Origin: Sphaerimonospora cavernae
GTDB taxonomy: Bacteria; Actinomycetota; Actinomycetes; Streptosporangiales; Streptosporangiaceae
NCBI RefSeq assembly: GCF_042435035.1
Contig: NZ_JBHMQT010000072.1
Coordinates: forward strand, 1 to 64,000
DNA: 64,000 nt
Direction: 5' to 3'
Shown piece by piece: positions 7,761 to 15,368 of this stretch. Within the stretch, counting starts at the first letter, position 1; every line of letters starts with the position of its first letter. The notes under the pieces were generated by a model. That model saw only the letters and a program-made list of their open reading frames with translations, was not told where the DNA came from and searched no databases. A program made the translations under genes and the position numbers.

Positions 7761-8906
7761 TCAGCCCATGATGTTGTCGATGACGCCATCCACGCCGGCG
7801 CCTGCTGCCTGCTCCTGCGCGCCCTGGACATTGGCGACTGCCGCGCCGCTGGGGGTGTTGCCAACAGTGACGGTGGTGAGGACCATGAGCCTGTTCGCGT
7901 CGATCACCGTGACGTTGTTCGATCCGTTGTTGGTGACGTAGACGAAGTCGCCGTTCGGTGTGACCGCCACGGCCACCCCGAGGGGATTGGTCCCGACGGG
8001 GACGGTGCCGACGACGGTGTTGGTGTCCGTGTCGATCACGGAGACGTTGTTCGACCCGTTGTTGGCGACCCAGACGAAGGTGCCGTCATCCGGCGTGACC
8101 TCCACCGCCACGACCGCGGGCCTGGTTCCGACGGTAATGGTGGTGACTATGGCGTTGGTGTCCGCGTCGATCACCGTGACGTTGTTCGACCCCGCGTTGC
8201 TCACGTAGACGAAGTTGTCGGGCGTGATCGCCACTCCCGAGGGGGTGGTTCCGACGGTAATGGTGGTGACGACGGTGTTGGTGCGTGCGTTGATCACCGA
8301 TACGTTGTTCGACCCGGTGTTGGTCACATAGACGAAGCGACTGTTGGGCGTGACCGCCGCCGCGGCGGGGGCGGTCCCGACGGTGACGGTGGTGATGACC
8401 GTGTTGGCGGCGGTGTCGATCACTGACACGTTGTTGGAGCCGTTGTTGACCACGTAAGCGCGGTTGCCGTTGGGCGAGACCGTCACTCCGACGGGGTTGA
8501 CTTCGACGGGAATGGTGGCGATGACGGCGTTGGTGGCAGTGTTGATCACCGACACGTTCCTGGAAAGAGCGTTGGTGACGTAGACGCGGGTGCCGTCCGG
8601 CGTGGTCGCCACCCCGATGGGAGCGGTGCCCACGGGGATGGTCGCGATGACCGTGTTGTTCCTGACGTTGATCGCCGAGACGGTGTTGGAGTTGGTGTTG
8701 GCCACGTAGGTGACCTGGCGTGCCTGCTGCTGCGCCGCCGCGGTGGTGGCCGCGGCGGGCAGGGCGGCGGTCGGCGCCAGGCCGACCGCCACGGCGACCG
8801 CCGCCACGGTCGCCCGGACGCGGGTCTTCCAGTTCCGCGTGCGCGGCGTGGCCGGGTTTTCCCGGCCGTTGTCATGGGTGGACTTTTTCGTCCAGCGCAT
8901 AAGCAA
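7761..8906 (-). CDS. Exported seven-bladed YVTN beta-propeller protein, paralogue 4
   Basis: 381 residues from TTG at 8906; here the ribosome-binding site is GGAAGG rather than GGGAGG. N-terminus LLMRWTKKSTHDN, TRNWKTRVR n-region and hydrophobic signal core ending at LPAAA. Seven blades; blades 6 and 7 carry extra residues ('VAVEVTPDDG', 'VAVAVTPNG'), and hydrophobic V/T content is higher than in the other copies. The protein stops exactly at '..GVDGVIDNIMG', which may be the original end of the family tail. Confidence 0.85.
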   Translation of the reverse strand: MLMRWTKKSTHDNGRENPATPRTRNWKTRVRATVAAVAVAVGLAPTAALPAAATTAAAQQQARQVTYVANTNSNTVSAINVRNNTVIATIPVGTAPIGVATTPDGTRVYVTNALSRNVSVINTATNAVIATIPVEVNPVGVTVSPNGNRAYVVNNGSNNVSVIDTAANTVITTVTVGTAPAAAAVTPNSRFVYVTNTGSNNVSVINARTNTVVTTITVGTTPSGVAITPDNFVYVSNAGSNNVTVIDADTNAIVTTITVGTRPAVVAVEVTPDDGTFVWVANNGSNNVSVIDTDTNTVVGTVPVGTNPLGVAVAVTPNGDFVYVTNNGSNNVTVIDANRLMVLTTVTVGNTPSGAAVANVQGAQEQAAGAGVDGVIDNIMG

Positions 8907-9020
8907 TGGGACCTTCCGAAGAGATGGCAGGTCCTGTTCTATGGCCGGAAAGCGCCACGCACCGGAAGCGGCGCACCGACTTGGCACTTTCAGCTGACCA
9001 CTTGATTGATTCCTGGCGAG
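8907..9020 (-). promoter_or_regulatory. Conserved leader of paralogue 4 with inverted repeat over the Shine-Dalgarno
   Basis: GGACCT (8909-8914) and AGGTCC (8929-8934) are kept although neighbouring bases have changed (CCTTCCGAAG against CCTCCCGTAG). The shared block 'GGCGCACCGACTTGGCACTT' follows near 8969-8988. Confidence 0.55.
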
Positions 9021-9100
9021 AACGCCGACTGATTGCCACAGAATGCGCTAATGCGACATTTGACGATCCGGCTTCTGGAAGTGCCGGGACCGCAAGCGCC

Positions 9101-9140
9101 GCGATATTTGGCGCTCCCGGCTGGCTGCTTGACTGACTCC
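9101..9140 (-). repeat. Second, degenerate copy of the beta-propeller promoter block
   Basis: Bases 9101-9140 (GCGATATTTGGCGCTCCCGG... then CTTGACTGACTCC) match the block found about 60-110 bases upstream of all five propeller genes, but no propeller gene lies directly downstream. It is probably left over from an extra, deleted copy. The rest of 9021-9262 shows no gene. Confidence 0.5.
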
Positions 9141-9262
9141 CGACCGTTGGTCCGACGCGGAGCCGCCGAACGGAATTAACGCGATATTTCCGGATTTGGT
9201 GCTTATACGGCATAGCCGTACAAGGCTGCTGAGAGCTTCGGGCGCGGCCGGAAATGCCGAAG

Positions 9263-9301
9263 GCCCCGGCGGAAGTCGTGCGATGCGAACTCCGCCGGGG
9301 C
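9263..9301 (-). terminator. Hairpin terminator after paralogue 5
   Basis: Perfect 11-bp stem 9263-9273 with 9291-9301; the inner part is less well paired than in the sister hairpins. It lies about 80 bases past the stop at 9381. Confidence 0.6.
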
Positions 9302-9380
9302 TCCGTACTTCATGGGTGCTGTGTTCCCCGGGCACTGCTTTCACCTGCGCCCGGTACCGGCTACCGAGCCGTGGTCGTAC

Positions 9381-10676
9381 TCACCGGCCCGGGTCGGCGG
9401 CCTTCGCCGTAGTGGGTCGCCGGGTGTGGTGGGCCCTGTGCGCCTTCGTGCGGTGGTGTGTGGCGGCACCGGGGTGACGGTGGGCGAGAAGGCGGGCCGT
9501 GCTCGGCGCCCCCACTCGGCCCATGCTCTGGTCCACGACGCCGTCCACGCCGGCGGCGGCGCCGGGCCGCTGTGGGATGACCTGCGGGCTGACCTGCGTG
9601 CGGACGCGCGCCACGGTCACACCGGTGGGAAAGCCTCCCCCTGTCAGCGTGGCGATGACGGTGTTGGTGCGAGTGTTGATCACCGAGACGGTGTTGGAAA
9701 CGAAGTTGGCGACGTAGGCGCGGGTGCCGTCGGGCGTGATCGCCACTCCCATGGGAGAGGCCCCGACGGGGATGGTGGCGACGACGGTGTCGGTGCTCGT
9801 GTCGATCACCGAGACGGTGCTGGAGTCGGAGTTGGTGACATACACGAAGCCACCGTCGGGCGTGGCCGCCACGCGGTCGGGCGCGGCGCCGACGGTGATG
9901 GTGGCGACGACGGTGTCACTGTCGGCGTCGATCACCGAGACGGTGTTGGAGCCGGAGTTGGCCACGAAGACGAAGTTGCCCGACGTGACCGCCACACCGA
10001 TGGGCTTGGTGCCCACGGCGATGGTGGTGACGACCGTGTTGCTGCTCGTGTCGATCACCGAGACGGTGTTCGAGAAGGTGTTGGCGACGAAGGCGCGGCG
10101 ACCGCTGGGCGAGATGGCTACTCCTTCCGGGCCGGTGCCGACGGTGATGGTGGCGACGACGGTGTTGGTGCGAGTGTTGATCACCGATACGTTGTTGGAG
10201 GCGGAGTTGGCGACGTAGGCGCGGGTGCCGTCGGGTGAGACCGCCACGTCGATGGGGCGGGTCCCTACCGGGATGGTGGCGACGACGGTGTTGGTGGCCG
10301 TGTCGATCACCGATACGTCGTTGGAAACGATGTTGGCGACATAGACGCGGGTGCCGTCGGGCGTGCTCGCCATCCCGTCCGGGCTGGTCCCGACGGGGAT
10401 GGTCTTGATGAGCGTGTTGGTCAAGGTGTTGTACGCGAGCACGGTACCGGGGAGGGCGTTGGACACATAGGCGGTCACGGTCTGCTGCTGTCGGGCCGGG
10501 GCGGTGTCCGCGGCGGCGGTTCCCGTGGGCAGGGCCGCCGCCGGAGTCAGGCCGATCGCGATGGCGGCGGCGGCCACGGCCGCCCGGACGCGAGCTTTCC
10601 AGCTTCTCCGTCGCGGCATGGCCGTTGCTTCCCGGCCGTTGTCATTGATGGACTTTCTCGTCCAGTGCGTAAGCAA
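9381..10676 (-). CDS. Exported seven-bladed YVTN beta-propeller protein, paralogue 5
   Basis: 431 residues from TTG at 10676 with GGAGG-5-TTG. N-terminus LLTHWTRKSIND, MPRRRSWKARVR n-region, hydrophobic core and an ALPTGTAAA cleavage region. Seven blades; the first is divergent ('AYVSNALPGTVLAYN'). The tail holds 'AGVDGVVDQSMGRVGAP' as in paralogue 3, then a His/Arg-rich extension absent from the others. As the most upstream copy of the array it sits next to an M15 peptidase gene on the same strand, separated by about 400 bases. Confidence 0.85.
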   Translation of the reverse strand: MLTHWTRKSINDNGREATAMPRRRSWKARVRAAVAAAAIAIGLTPAAALPTGTAAADTAPARQQQTVTAYVSNALPGTVLAYNTLTNTLIKTIPVGTSPDGMASTPDGTRVYVANIVSNDVSVIDTATNTVVATIPVGTRPIDVAVSPDGTRAYVANSASNNVSVINTRTNTVVATITVGTGPEGVAISPSGRRAFVANTFSNTVSVIDTSSNTVVTTIAVGTKPIGVAVTSGNFVFVANSGSNTVSVIDADSDTVVATITVGAAPDRVAATPDGGFVYVTNSDSSTVSVIDTSTDTVVATIPVGASPMGVAITPDGTRAYVANFVSNTVSVINTRTNTVIATLTGGGFPTGVTVARVRTQVSPQVIPQRPGAAAGVDGVVDQSMGRVGAPSTARLLAHRHPGAATHHRTKAHRAHHTRRPTTAKAADPGR

Positions 10677-11083
10677 TGGGACCTCCTGTAGAGATGGCAG
10701 GTCCCGTTCTATGGCCGGAAGGTGCCACGCAGCGGAAGCGGCGCACCGATTTGGCACTATCGGCTGATCGCTTGATTGATTCGTGGCCATCGCGGTTATC
10801 GGCCAAAATTGGGGTTATCGGGCAATCTTGCACGCATCGCGCTTTTGTATGGCATGGCCGTACAAGAAGGTTGGGAATTGCGGCGCGGCTGGAAACAGCG
10901 AAGGCGTCGGGCGGAGCAGGCCTCCCAAGGCTGCGATTTCTGAGCCTGCGATTTCCGATCCGATCAGGATCGGGATGCGATGAAGTGCCGCCGCCGGTAA
11001 GGGACGGCGAGAGGCTCGGGCGCGGAGTCATGCCGATCGGCATGACATCAGTGTGGTGCCGGACTGGGCGCCTGATTGACGGG
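10677..11083 (-). promoter_or_regulatory. Conserved leader of paralogue 5, plus gene-free gap to the M15 peptidase
   Basis: GGACCT (10679-10684) and AGGTCC (10699-10704) form the family inverted repeat over the ribosome-binding site. The shared block 'GCACCGATTTGGCACTATCG' lies near 10743-10762. From ~10800 to 11083 there is no convincing gene; a degraded counterpart of the inter-gene hairpin region is visible around 10880-10945. Confidence 0.5.
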
Positions 11084-11896
11084 TCAGTGCCCTGATTTCG
11101 AGAAGTGCTGGTAGTCCTTGTAGCTGGACCAGTAGCCGCCCCAGCCCCAGCCGATCTCCTCGAACGCTCGCACCACTTTGTCGTCGGCGTGGATCACTCC
11201 GGGCTTCTTCGGCCTGTCGACGTACTTGTCGGCGTTCGAGTGGGCATGCGAGCCGTCGGCGTACACGAAGGGATTCTCGAGCGGGTTGAGATCGATCGCC
11301 CGGCCGTAGGCGTGCTCCGACCAGTTGCCCGAGCCGGTCGCGCTCCGGCAGTTGAAGGCCGAGGTGTTGCCCGCATCGATGGAGTCGTAGTCGCTGCCCT
11401 TGTACGCGTCGACCAGCTCCATCCGCCGGATCGGGTACCGCTGGTCGTACAGCTTCCGGAAGACCGAGGCGACGTCCTCGGCGACGGCCGCGTTCACCAC
11501 CATCTCGCCAGTGTGGGCCCGGTCGTCGAGGCCCCAGTAGGTCATGGTGATCTTCCGGAGCCCACTGAGTGGCACCGGGCAACTCGGCCGCCACGAGTGC
11601 GGAACCTCGGCCCGGGACACCTTGCTGATCTTTGCCGAGAACTCGGGTGGCTCGGCCGCGGCCGACGGCGTCTCGGCCGGCGTCGCGGGCGACGGCGATG
11701 AGGTCGGAGATGACGTCGGTGTCTGGTCCGGAGGGACGGTGACAACGGAAGAAACAGCGGCGGGTGAGGCTGTGGTGACAGAGGTCCTGGCTGCGGGTTC
11801 GGCGTCTCCCGCAGTGCAGGCCGTAGCGGTGCAGGCCGTTACGCCCACGATGGCCATCGCGATCACCGCTGACCTGGGATTCCGTAAACAAGCCAT
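11084..11896 (-). CDS. M15-family metallopeptidase, probable lipoprotein
   Basis: 270 residues. The N-terminus MACLRNPRSAVIAMAIVGVTAC has a lipobox-like VTAC, and a Ser/Thr/Pro/Ala-rich linker follows, as expected for a surface lipoprotein. The catalytic part contains 'SEHAYGRAIDLNP', the SxHxxGxAxD zinc motif of M15 (VanY/D-Ala-D-Ala carboxypeptidase-like), and a late 'YQHFS' supplying another metal-binding His. By family it cuts peptidoglycan stem peptides. The ATG at 11896 precedes the hydrophobic segment directly; the best Shine-Dalgarno (GGAGG) is a distant 15 bases away, so the start is less certain than the family assignment. Confidence 0.8.
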   Translation of the reverse strand: MACLRNPRSAVIAMAIVGVTACTATACTAGDAEPAARTSVTTASPAAVSSVVTVPPDQTPTSSPTSSPSPATPAETPSAAAEPPEFSAKISKVSRAEVPHSWRPSCPVPLSGLRKITMTYWGLDDRAHTGEMVVNAAVAEDVASVFRKLYDQRYPIRRMELVDAYKGSDYDSIDAGNTSAFNCRSATGSGNWSEHAYGRAIDLNPLENPFVYADGSHAHSNADKYVDRPKKPGVIHADDKVVRAFEEIGWGWGGYWSSYKDYQHFSKSGH

Positions 11897-11963
11897 AGAG
11901 GCACGCTACCTCCGCCCGCCTCCGCGCTCCTTCGCAACCCCCGCGCCCCCCGCCCCCCTCCCG

Positions 11964-12081
11964 CGTGATCTTGCAGTTTCTCGCAGTCACCCCTCGCGAC
12001 CAGGGGATTCCCGTGCGTGATCTTGCAGAAACTCGCACGTTGTGCCGCTGGCCAGGCATTTCATCGACCGTGATCTTGCAG
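11964..12081 (+). repeat. Three copies of CGTGATCTTGCAG at ~52-bp spacing
   Basis: Copies at 11964-11976, 12016-12028 and 12069-12081, 52 and 53 bp apart (about five helical turns). The first two continue with related bases (TTTCTCGCA / AAACTCGCA). They fill the divergent gap between the M15 gene and the lgt-like operon and could be a multi-site operator or a dispersed intergenic repeat. Confidence 0.6.
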
Positions 12082-12172
12082 TTGCCGGTCGATGCTCATG
12101 TCCGGGAGGAGGCGGAGCCATCTGCGGAAATCGGGGAACGGAAACGTCGGAGGGGGCCGCTATCGTGGCGTC

Positions 12173-13054
12173 GTGATCTCAGAGCTGCGCTTCGGCGCGC
12201 TGACCGTGCCGGCCCACGACTTCTTCGTGGCGCTCGGGGTCATCGTCGCGAGCGTGGTGTTCGTTCTGGAGGCGCGGCGCAGGGGCGCGCTTCGGGAGGA
12301 GCCGCTGTTCGCGGTCGCGGGTGCCCTGGTCGGCGGTGCGATCGGGATGCGTCTGTCCGGATGGGCCGAGCATCTCAACCCGGCGCTCAACCCGACGCTC
12401 CTGGAAGCGTGGATGTTCGGCTCCCGCAGCGTTCTGGGTGGACTGACCGGCGCGTACGTCGGCGTGCTGATCGCCAAAAGGCTCATCGGATATCGGGAGA
12501 AGACGGGCGACCTGTTCGCTCCGGCGGTCGCGCTCGGCATGGCCGTCGGCCGGATCGGCTGTTTCCTCACTGAGGCCCCGGGCCGTCCCACAGACCTGCC
12601 GTGGGGGATCCGAGCTCCGGCGTCGGTGCCGGAATGCCCGGGTTGCCTGGCGGGGCAGACCATGCACCCCTCGTTCCTCTACGAGATCGTTTTCCAGTTC
12701 GCCGTGTTCGCGGCGCTGCTGTGGGCGCGCGGCCGGGTGAACCGTCCCGGGGAGCTGTTCACCCTCTATGTCGCGGCGTACGCCGGGTTCCGGTTCCTCG
12801 TGGAGTTCACCCGGGCCAACGAGACGGTGTGGCTCGATCTGACCCGCCCGCAGTGGTTCCTCCTCCCCGGGCTCGCGCTCGTCGCGATTCGGCTCCGGTA
12901 CGGCTACCGCAGCGGGTTCTACGATCGCCTGCTCGCGATCGGTTCGGGCGCAGGGAAGCGATCGCGGCCCCACTCCGATGGTGACGCCTTCCCTGAAGAC
13001 GGCGCGGATGACAGCGCGGATGACAGCGCGACCCTTCGTCAGGAGATTCGATGA
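12173..13054 (+). CDS. Divergent Lgt-like (prolipoprotein diacylglyceryl transferase family) membrane protein
   Basis: About 293 residues with several hydrophobic segments. Family marks: 'VGRIGCFLTEAPGRPTDLPWG', 'HPSFLYE' and 'FRFLVEFTR'. Compared with the E. coli Lgt signature, the Asn of GRIGNF is Cys here and the His of the HGGL loop is replaced ('SVLGGL'), so this is a divergent paralogue whose acceptor may differ from ordinary prolipoproteins (inference). The GTG at 12173 is chosen because a TATCGT box lies 6 bases before it, suggesting a leaderless transcript; GGAGGGGG lies too far upstream. The stop overlaps the next start (ATGA). Confidence 0.75.
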   Translation: MISELRFGALTVPAHDFFVALGVIVASVVFVLEARRRGALREEPLFAVAGALVGGAIGMRLSGWAEHLNPALNPTLLEAWMFGSRSVLGGLTGAYVGVLIAKRLIGYREKTGDLFAPAVALGMAVGRIGCFLTEAPGRPTDLPWGIRAPASVPECPGCLAGQTMHPSFLYEIVFQFAVFAALLWARGRVNRPGELFTLYVAAYAGFRFLVEFTRANETVWLDLTRPQWFLLPGLALVAIRLRYGYRSGFYDRLLAIGSGAGKRSRPHSDGDAFPEDGADDSADDSATLRQEIR

Positions 13055-13443
13055 ACACACCTCCCGGTCCGCCGCCTCCTCCCGGTCCGCCCGGTCCGCC
13101 CGGGTGGCCGCCACCGCCACCGGCGGGTTCCTCCATCGGCGTCGTCATCGGGCTGACGTTCGTCGGCATCGCCATGTTCGCGGTCATCAACGTGGCCGGG
13201 TTTCTGTTCACGCTCGGCGTGGCCAATGCGATGCGTGACAACGAACTACTGATCGTCGGGATCGGGGCGGTGCTCCTCGCGGCCATCGCGATCGGGGGCG
13301 GCATCCTGCTGATCCTGCTACGCAGGCCGTGGAGCAAGGGCCTCGGCCTCGGCCTGATGATCGGTTGGGCGCTGATGTCCATCATCTCCGCCGGGTTCTG
13401 CACCGGTGTCAACCCCTCGATCTACACGGACGGCATGTTTTGA
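13051..13443 (+). CDS. Small Pro-rich membrane protein (three TM segments)
   Basis: 130 residues. The first ~25 residues are a (P/G)n tract, followed by about three transmembrane helices (IGVVIGLTFVGIAMFAVINV..., LLIVGIGAVLLAAIAIGGG..., LGLMIGWALMSIISAG). It overlaps the Lgt-like gene by 4 bases (ATGA), and its own stop overlaps or abuts the radical SAM start, so the three genes are probably translationally coupled. No family recognised; perhaps a membrane anchor for its neighbours. Confidence 0.7.
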   Translation: MNTPPGPPPPPGPPGPPGWPPPPPAGSSIGVVIGLTFVGIAMFAVINVAGFLFTLGVANAMRDNELLIVGIGAVLLAAIAIGGGILLILLRRPWSKGLGLGLMIGWALMSIISAGFCTGVNPSIYTDGMF

Positions 13444-13451
13444 CCACTGGA

Positions 13452-15008
13452 ATGTCTCTCCGTGGAGACCGGATCCTGCGCTACGTCAACGCGTTCTGCC
13501 CGCGCTGCCACGACGAGTGTCCGGACCGTCCGCTCCCGGACGTCGCTCGTCTGTCGGGGTGGCTGGCCGTCAGGGATGACCGGGTCTATCTGGAGCGCGG
13601 CTGCCGTACACACGGCCTGGTCCGGACCCTCTACGACGAGGACCCGGAGATCCTCGCCTACCTGGAGGAGTGGACCGCACCCACGAAGGCGCACCGGCCC
13701 GACGTCCCCGGGAACTTCGACCCGGTTCCCATGGCGTACCTGCGGGGGCTGCCGGAGATGCAGACCCAGCACACCTGCATCCTGCTCGAGGATGTCGCGG
13801 AGGTGTGCAACCTGCGCTGCCCCACCTGCTTCACCGAGTCGTCGCCCGATCTGCGCGGGGTCGTGCCGGTGGCGGAGATCCTGGCCAACGTCGACCAGCG
13901 GCTCGCACGGGAGGACGGCCGGCTCGACGTGCTGATGTTGAGCGGCGGCGAACCCACCCTGCACCCCGATCTGCCCGAGCTGCTGGCCGAGCTCGCGACC
14001 CGGCCGATCACTCGCATTCTGATCAACACCAACGGGCTGCTCATCGCGAAGGACGACGCGCTGCTCGACCTGCTGGCCGGGCATCGGGAGCGGGTCGAGA
14101 TCTACCTGCAGTACGACGGCGTGTCGGCCGAGGCGTCGCGCCATCATCGCGGGGGTGACCTGCGGCGGTTCAAGGCCGACGCGCTGCGGCGGCTGTCGGA
14201 GCGGGAGATCTTCACCACGCTGGTCATGACCGCCGCCCTTGGCGTGAACGACGGGGAGATCGGTGACGTGGTGCGGCTCGCCCTCGACACCCCCTTCGTC
14301 GGCGGCGTGTCCATCCAGCCGCAGTTCGGCTCCGGGAGATCGGGGACGATCGACCCGATGGACCGGCTCACCCACACGGGCGTGCTCAAGCGGCTCGGCC
14401 CGCAGACGGACGGGCTGGTGACCTGGCGGGACCTCACCGCGCTGCCCTGCTCGCATCCCCACTGCTGCTCGGTCGGCTACCTGATCCGTGACGACGCGGA
14501 CCGGTGGCGGTCGTTGACCGCGCTGATCGGCCATGATCGCCTCAAGGGGCACCTCGGTCTGGTGGCCAACCGGATCGCCGACTCGGAGATCCCACGCGAG
14601 CTGCGCCTCGCCGTACAGGAGTCGCTGCTCGGCCTGCTGTCGGAGCAGTCGTCGCTGTCGCATCCCGAGATCGGCAAGCTCTGGCGGACCATTGGCGGGA
14701 ACTGCGACCTCGGCCTGCCGACGCTGCTGACGCTCGTGTCCTCGGCGCTGCCGGGCCGCCGCCGTCGCCTGCGCCGGCTGCTCGGCGAGCGGATCGTCCG
14801 CATCACGATCAAGCCGTTCATGGACATGTCCACCATGATCGAGGAGCGTCTCGTGCAGTGCTGCGTCCATGTCGGCACCCGCTCGGATCGGGATCAGTGC
14901 GCGCCCTTCTGCGCGGTCCAGGCGTGGCCGGCGCTGGCACGGCAGCGCCTGTCCGCGGTCGTCTCGGCCGACCCCGGTGTACGGCTCCCGGTGGTGGAGA
15001 TCACCTGA
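13452..15008 (+). CDS. Radical SAM enzyme of the COG1964/Tes-like family
   Basis: About 518 residues. An N-terminal CPRCHDEC motif (residues ~17-24) and a later C-x-T-H-G region resemble the metal-binding head of COG1964 proteins. The radical SAM motif CNLRCPTC starts near residue 119, followed by 'SGGEPTLHPDL'. C-terminal cysteine groups 'PCSHPHCCS' and 'QCCVHVG...QCAPFCAVQ', with 'KPFMDMSTM', match the auxiliary-cluster region of archaeal tetraether lipid synthase relatives. ATG 13452 is used; TTG 13440, overlapping the previous stop (TTGA), is an equal alternative. Third gene of the lgt-like operon; a lipid-modifying reaction is inferred from family and context. Confidence 0.75.
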   Translation: MSLRGDRILRYVNAFCPRCHDECPDRPLPDVARLSGWLAVRDDRVYLERGCRTHGLVRTLYDEDPEILAYLEEWTAPTKAHRPDVPGNFDPVPMAYLRGLPEMQTQHTCILLEDVAEVCNLRCPTCFTESSPDLRGVVPVAEILANVDQRLAREDGRLDVLMLSGGEPTLHPDLPELLAELATRPITRILINTNGLLIAKDDALLDLLAGHRERVEIYLQYDGVSAEASRHHRGGDLRRFKADALRRLSEREIFTTLVMTAALGVNDGEIGDVVRLALDTPFVGGVSIQPQFGSGRSGTIDPMDRLTHTGVLKRLGPQTDGLVTWRDLTALPCSHPHCCSVGYLIRDDADRWRSLTALIGHDRLKGHLGLVANRIADSEIPRELRLAVQESLLGLLSEQSSLSHPEIGKLWRTIGGNCDLGLPTLLTLVSSALPGRRRRLRRLLGERIVRITIKPFMDMSTMIEERLVQCCVHVGTRSDRDQCAPFCAVQAWPALARQRLSAVVSADPGVRLPVVEIT

Positions 15009-15368
15009 CGCGAGGCGGGGGCCGGAAGCCTGAAAGATCGTCTGACCTGGGAGTTCACCGCCGAGATCGCTTAGGGATTTTCCCCAGAAAGCGTCGCGCG
15101 TGTGTTCGAGGACGCGCTACAGTCGTGGGCAACGGGTCGAACAGAGGTTCGGTCCACGTTCTGACTGTTGAGGGGTGGTTCCATGGCTGTGCCGACGGCT
15201 TGCGCACCCGCCCTCACCGTCCCGTCTCCCCGAATTCCCGCTGATTCGGCTCTCGCCCCTGATGTTCCCGAACGGTGTGCTCCGCGCCGATCGTCGCCCG
15301 CGACACGCCGTAGCGCTTTCTACGGAAATCTAGGGCGACCGCTATACGGCGTCATAAAGTCCGAGAGC
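15009..15368. other. Gap upstream of the AAA ATPase gene, with a 6-bp inverted repeat
   Basis: No convincing gene, although the ATPase frame stays open back to 15168. CCGTAG (15308-15313) and CTACGG (15320-15325) form an inverted repeat; the words CTACGG and TCTAG recur in the hairpin downstream of the gene (16584-16627). A TATACG box lies near 15345. Confidence 0.35.

Noticed and set aside
2957..10676. Short repeated DNA units resembling a repeat array or CRISPR
   Set aside because: The ~125-bp periodicity codes for beta-propeller blades; no constant repeat with variable spacers exists.
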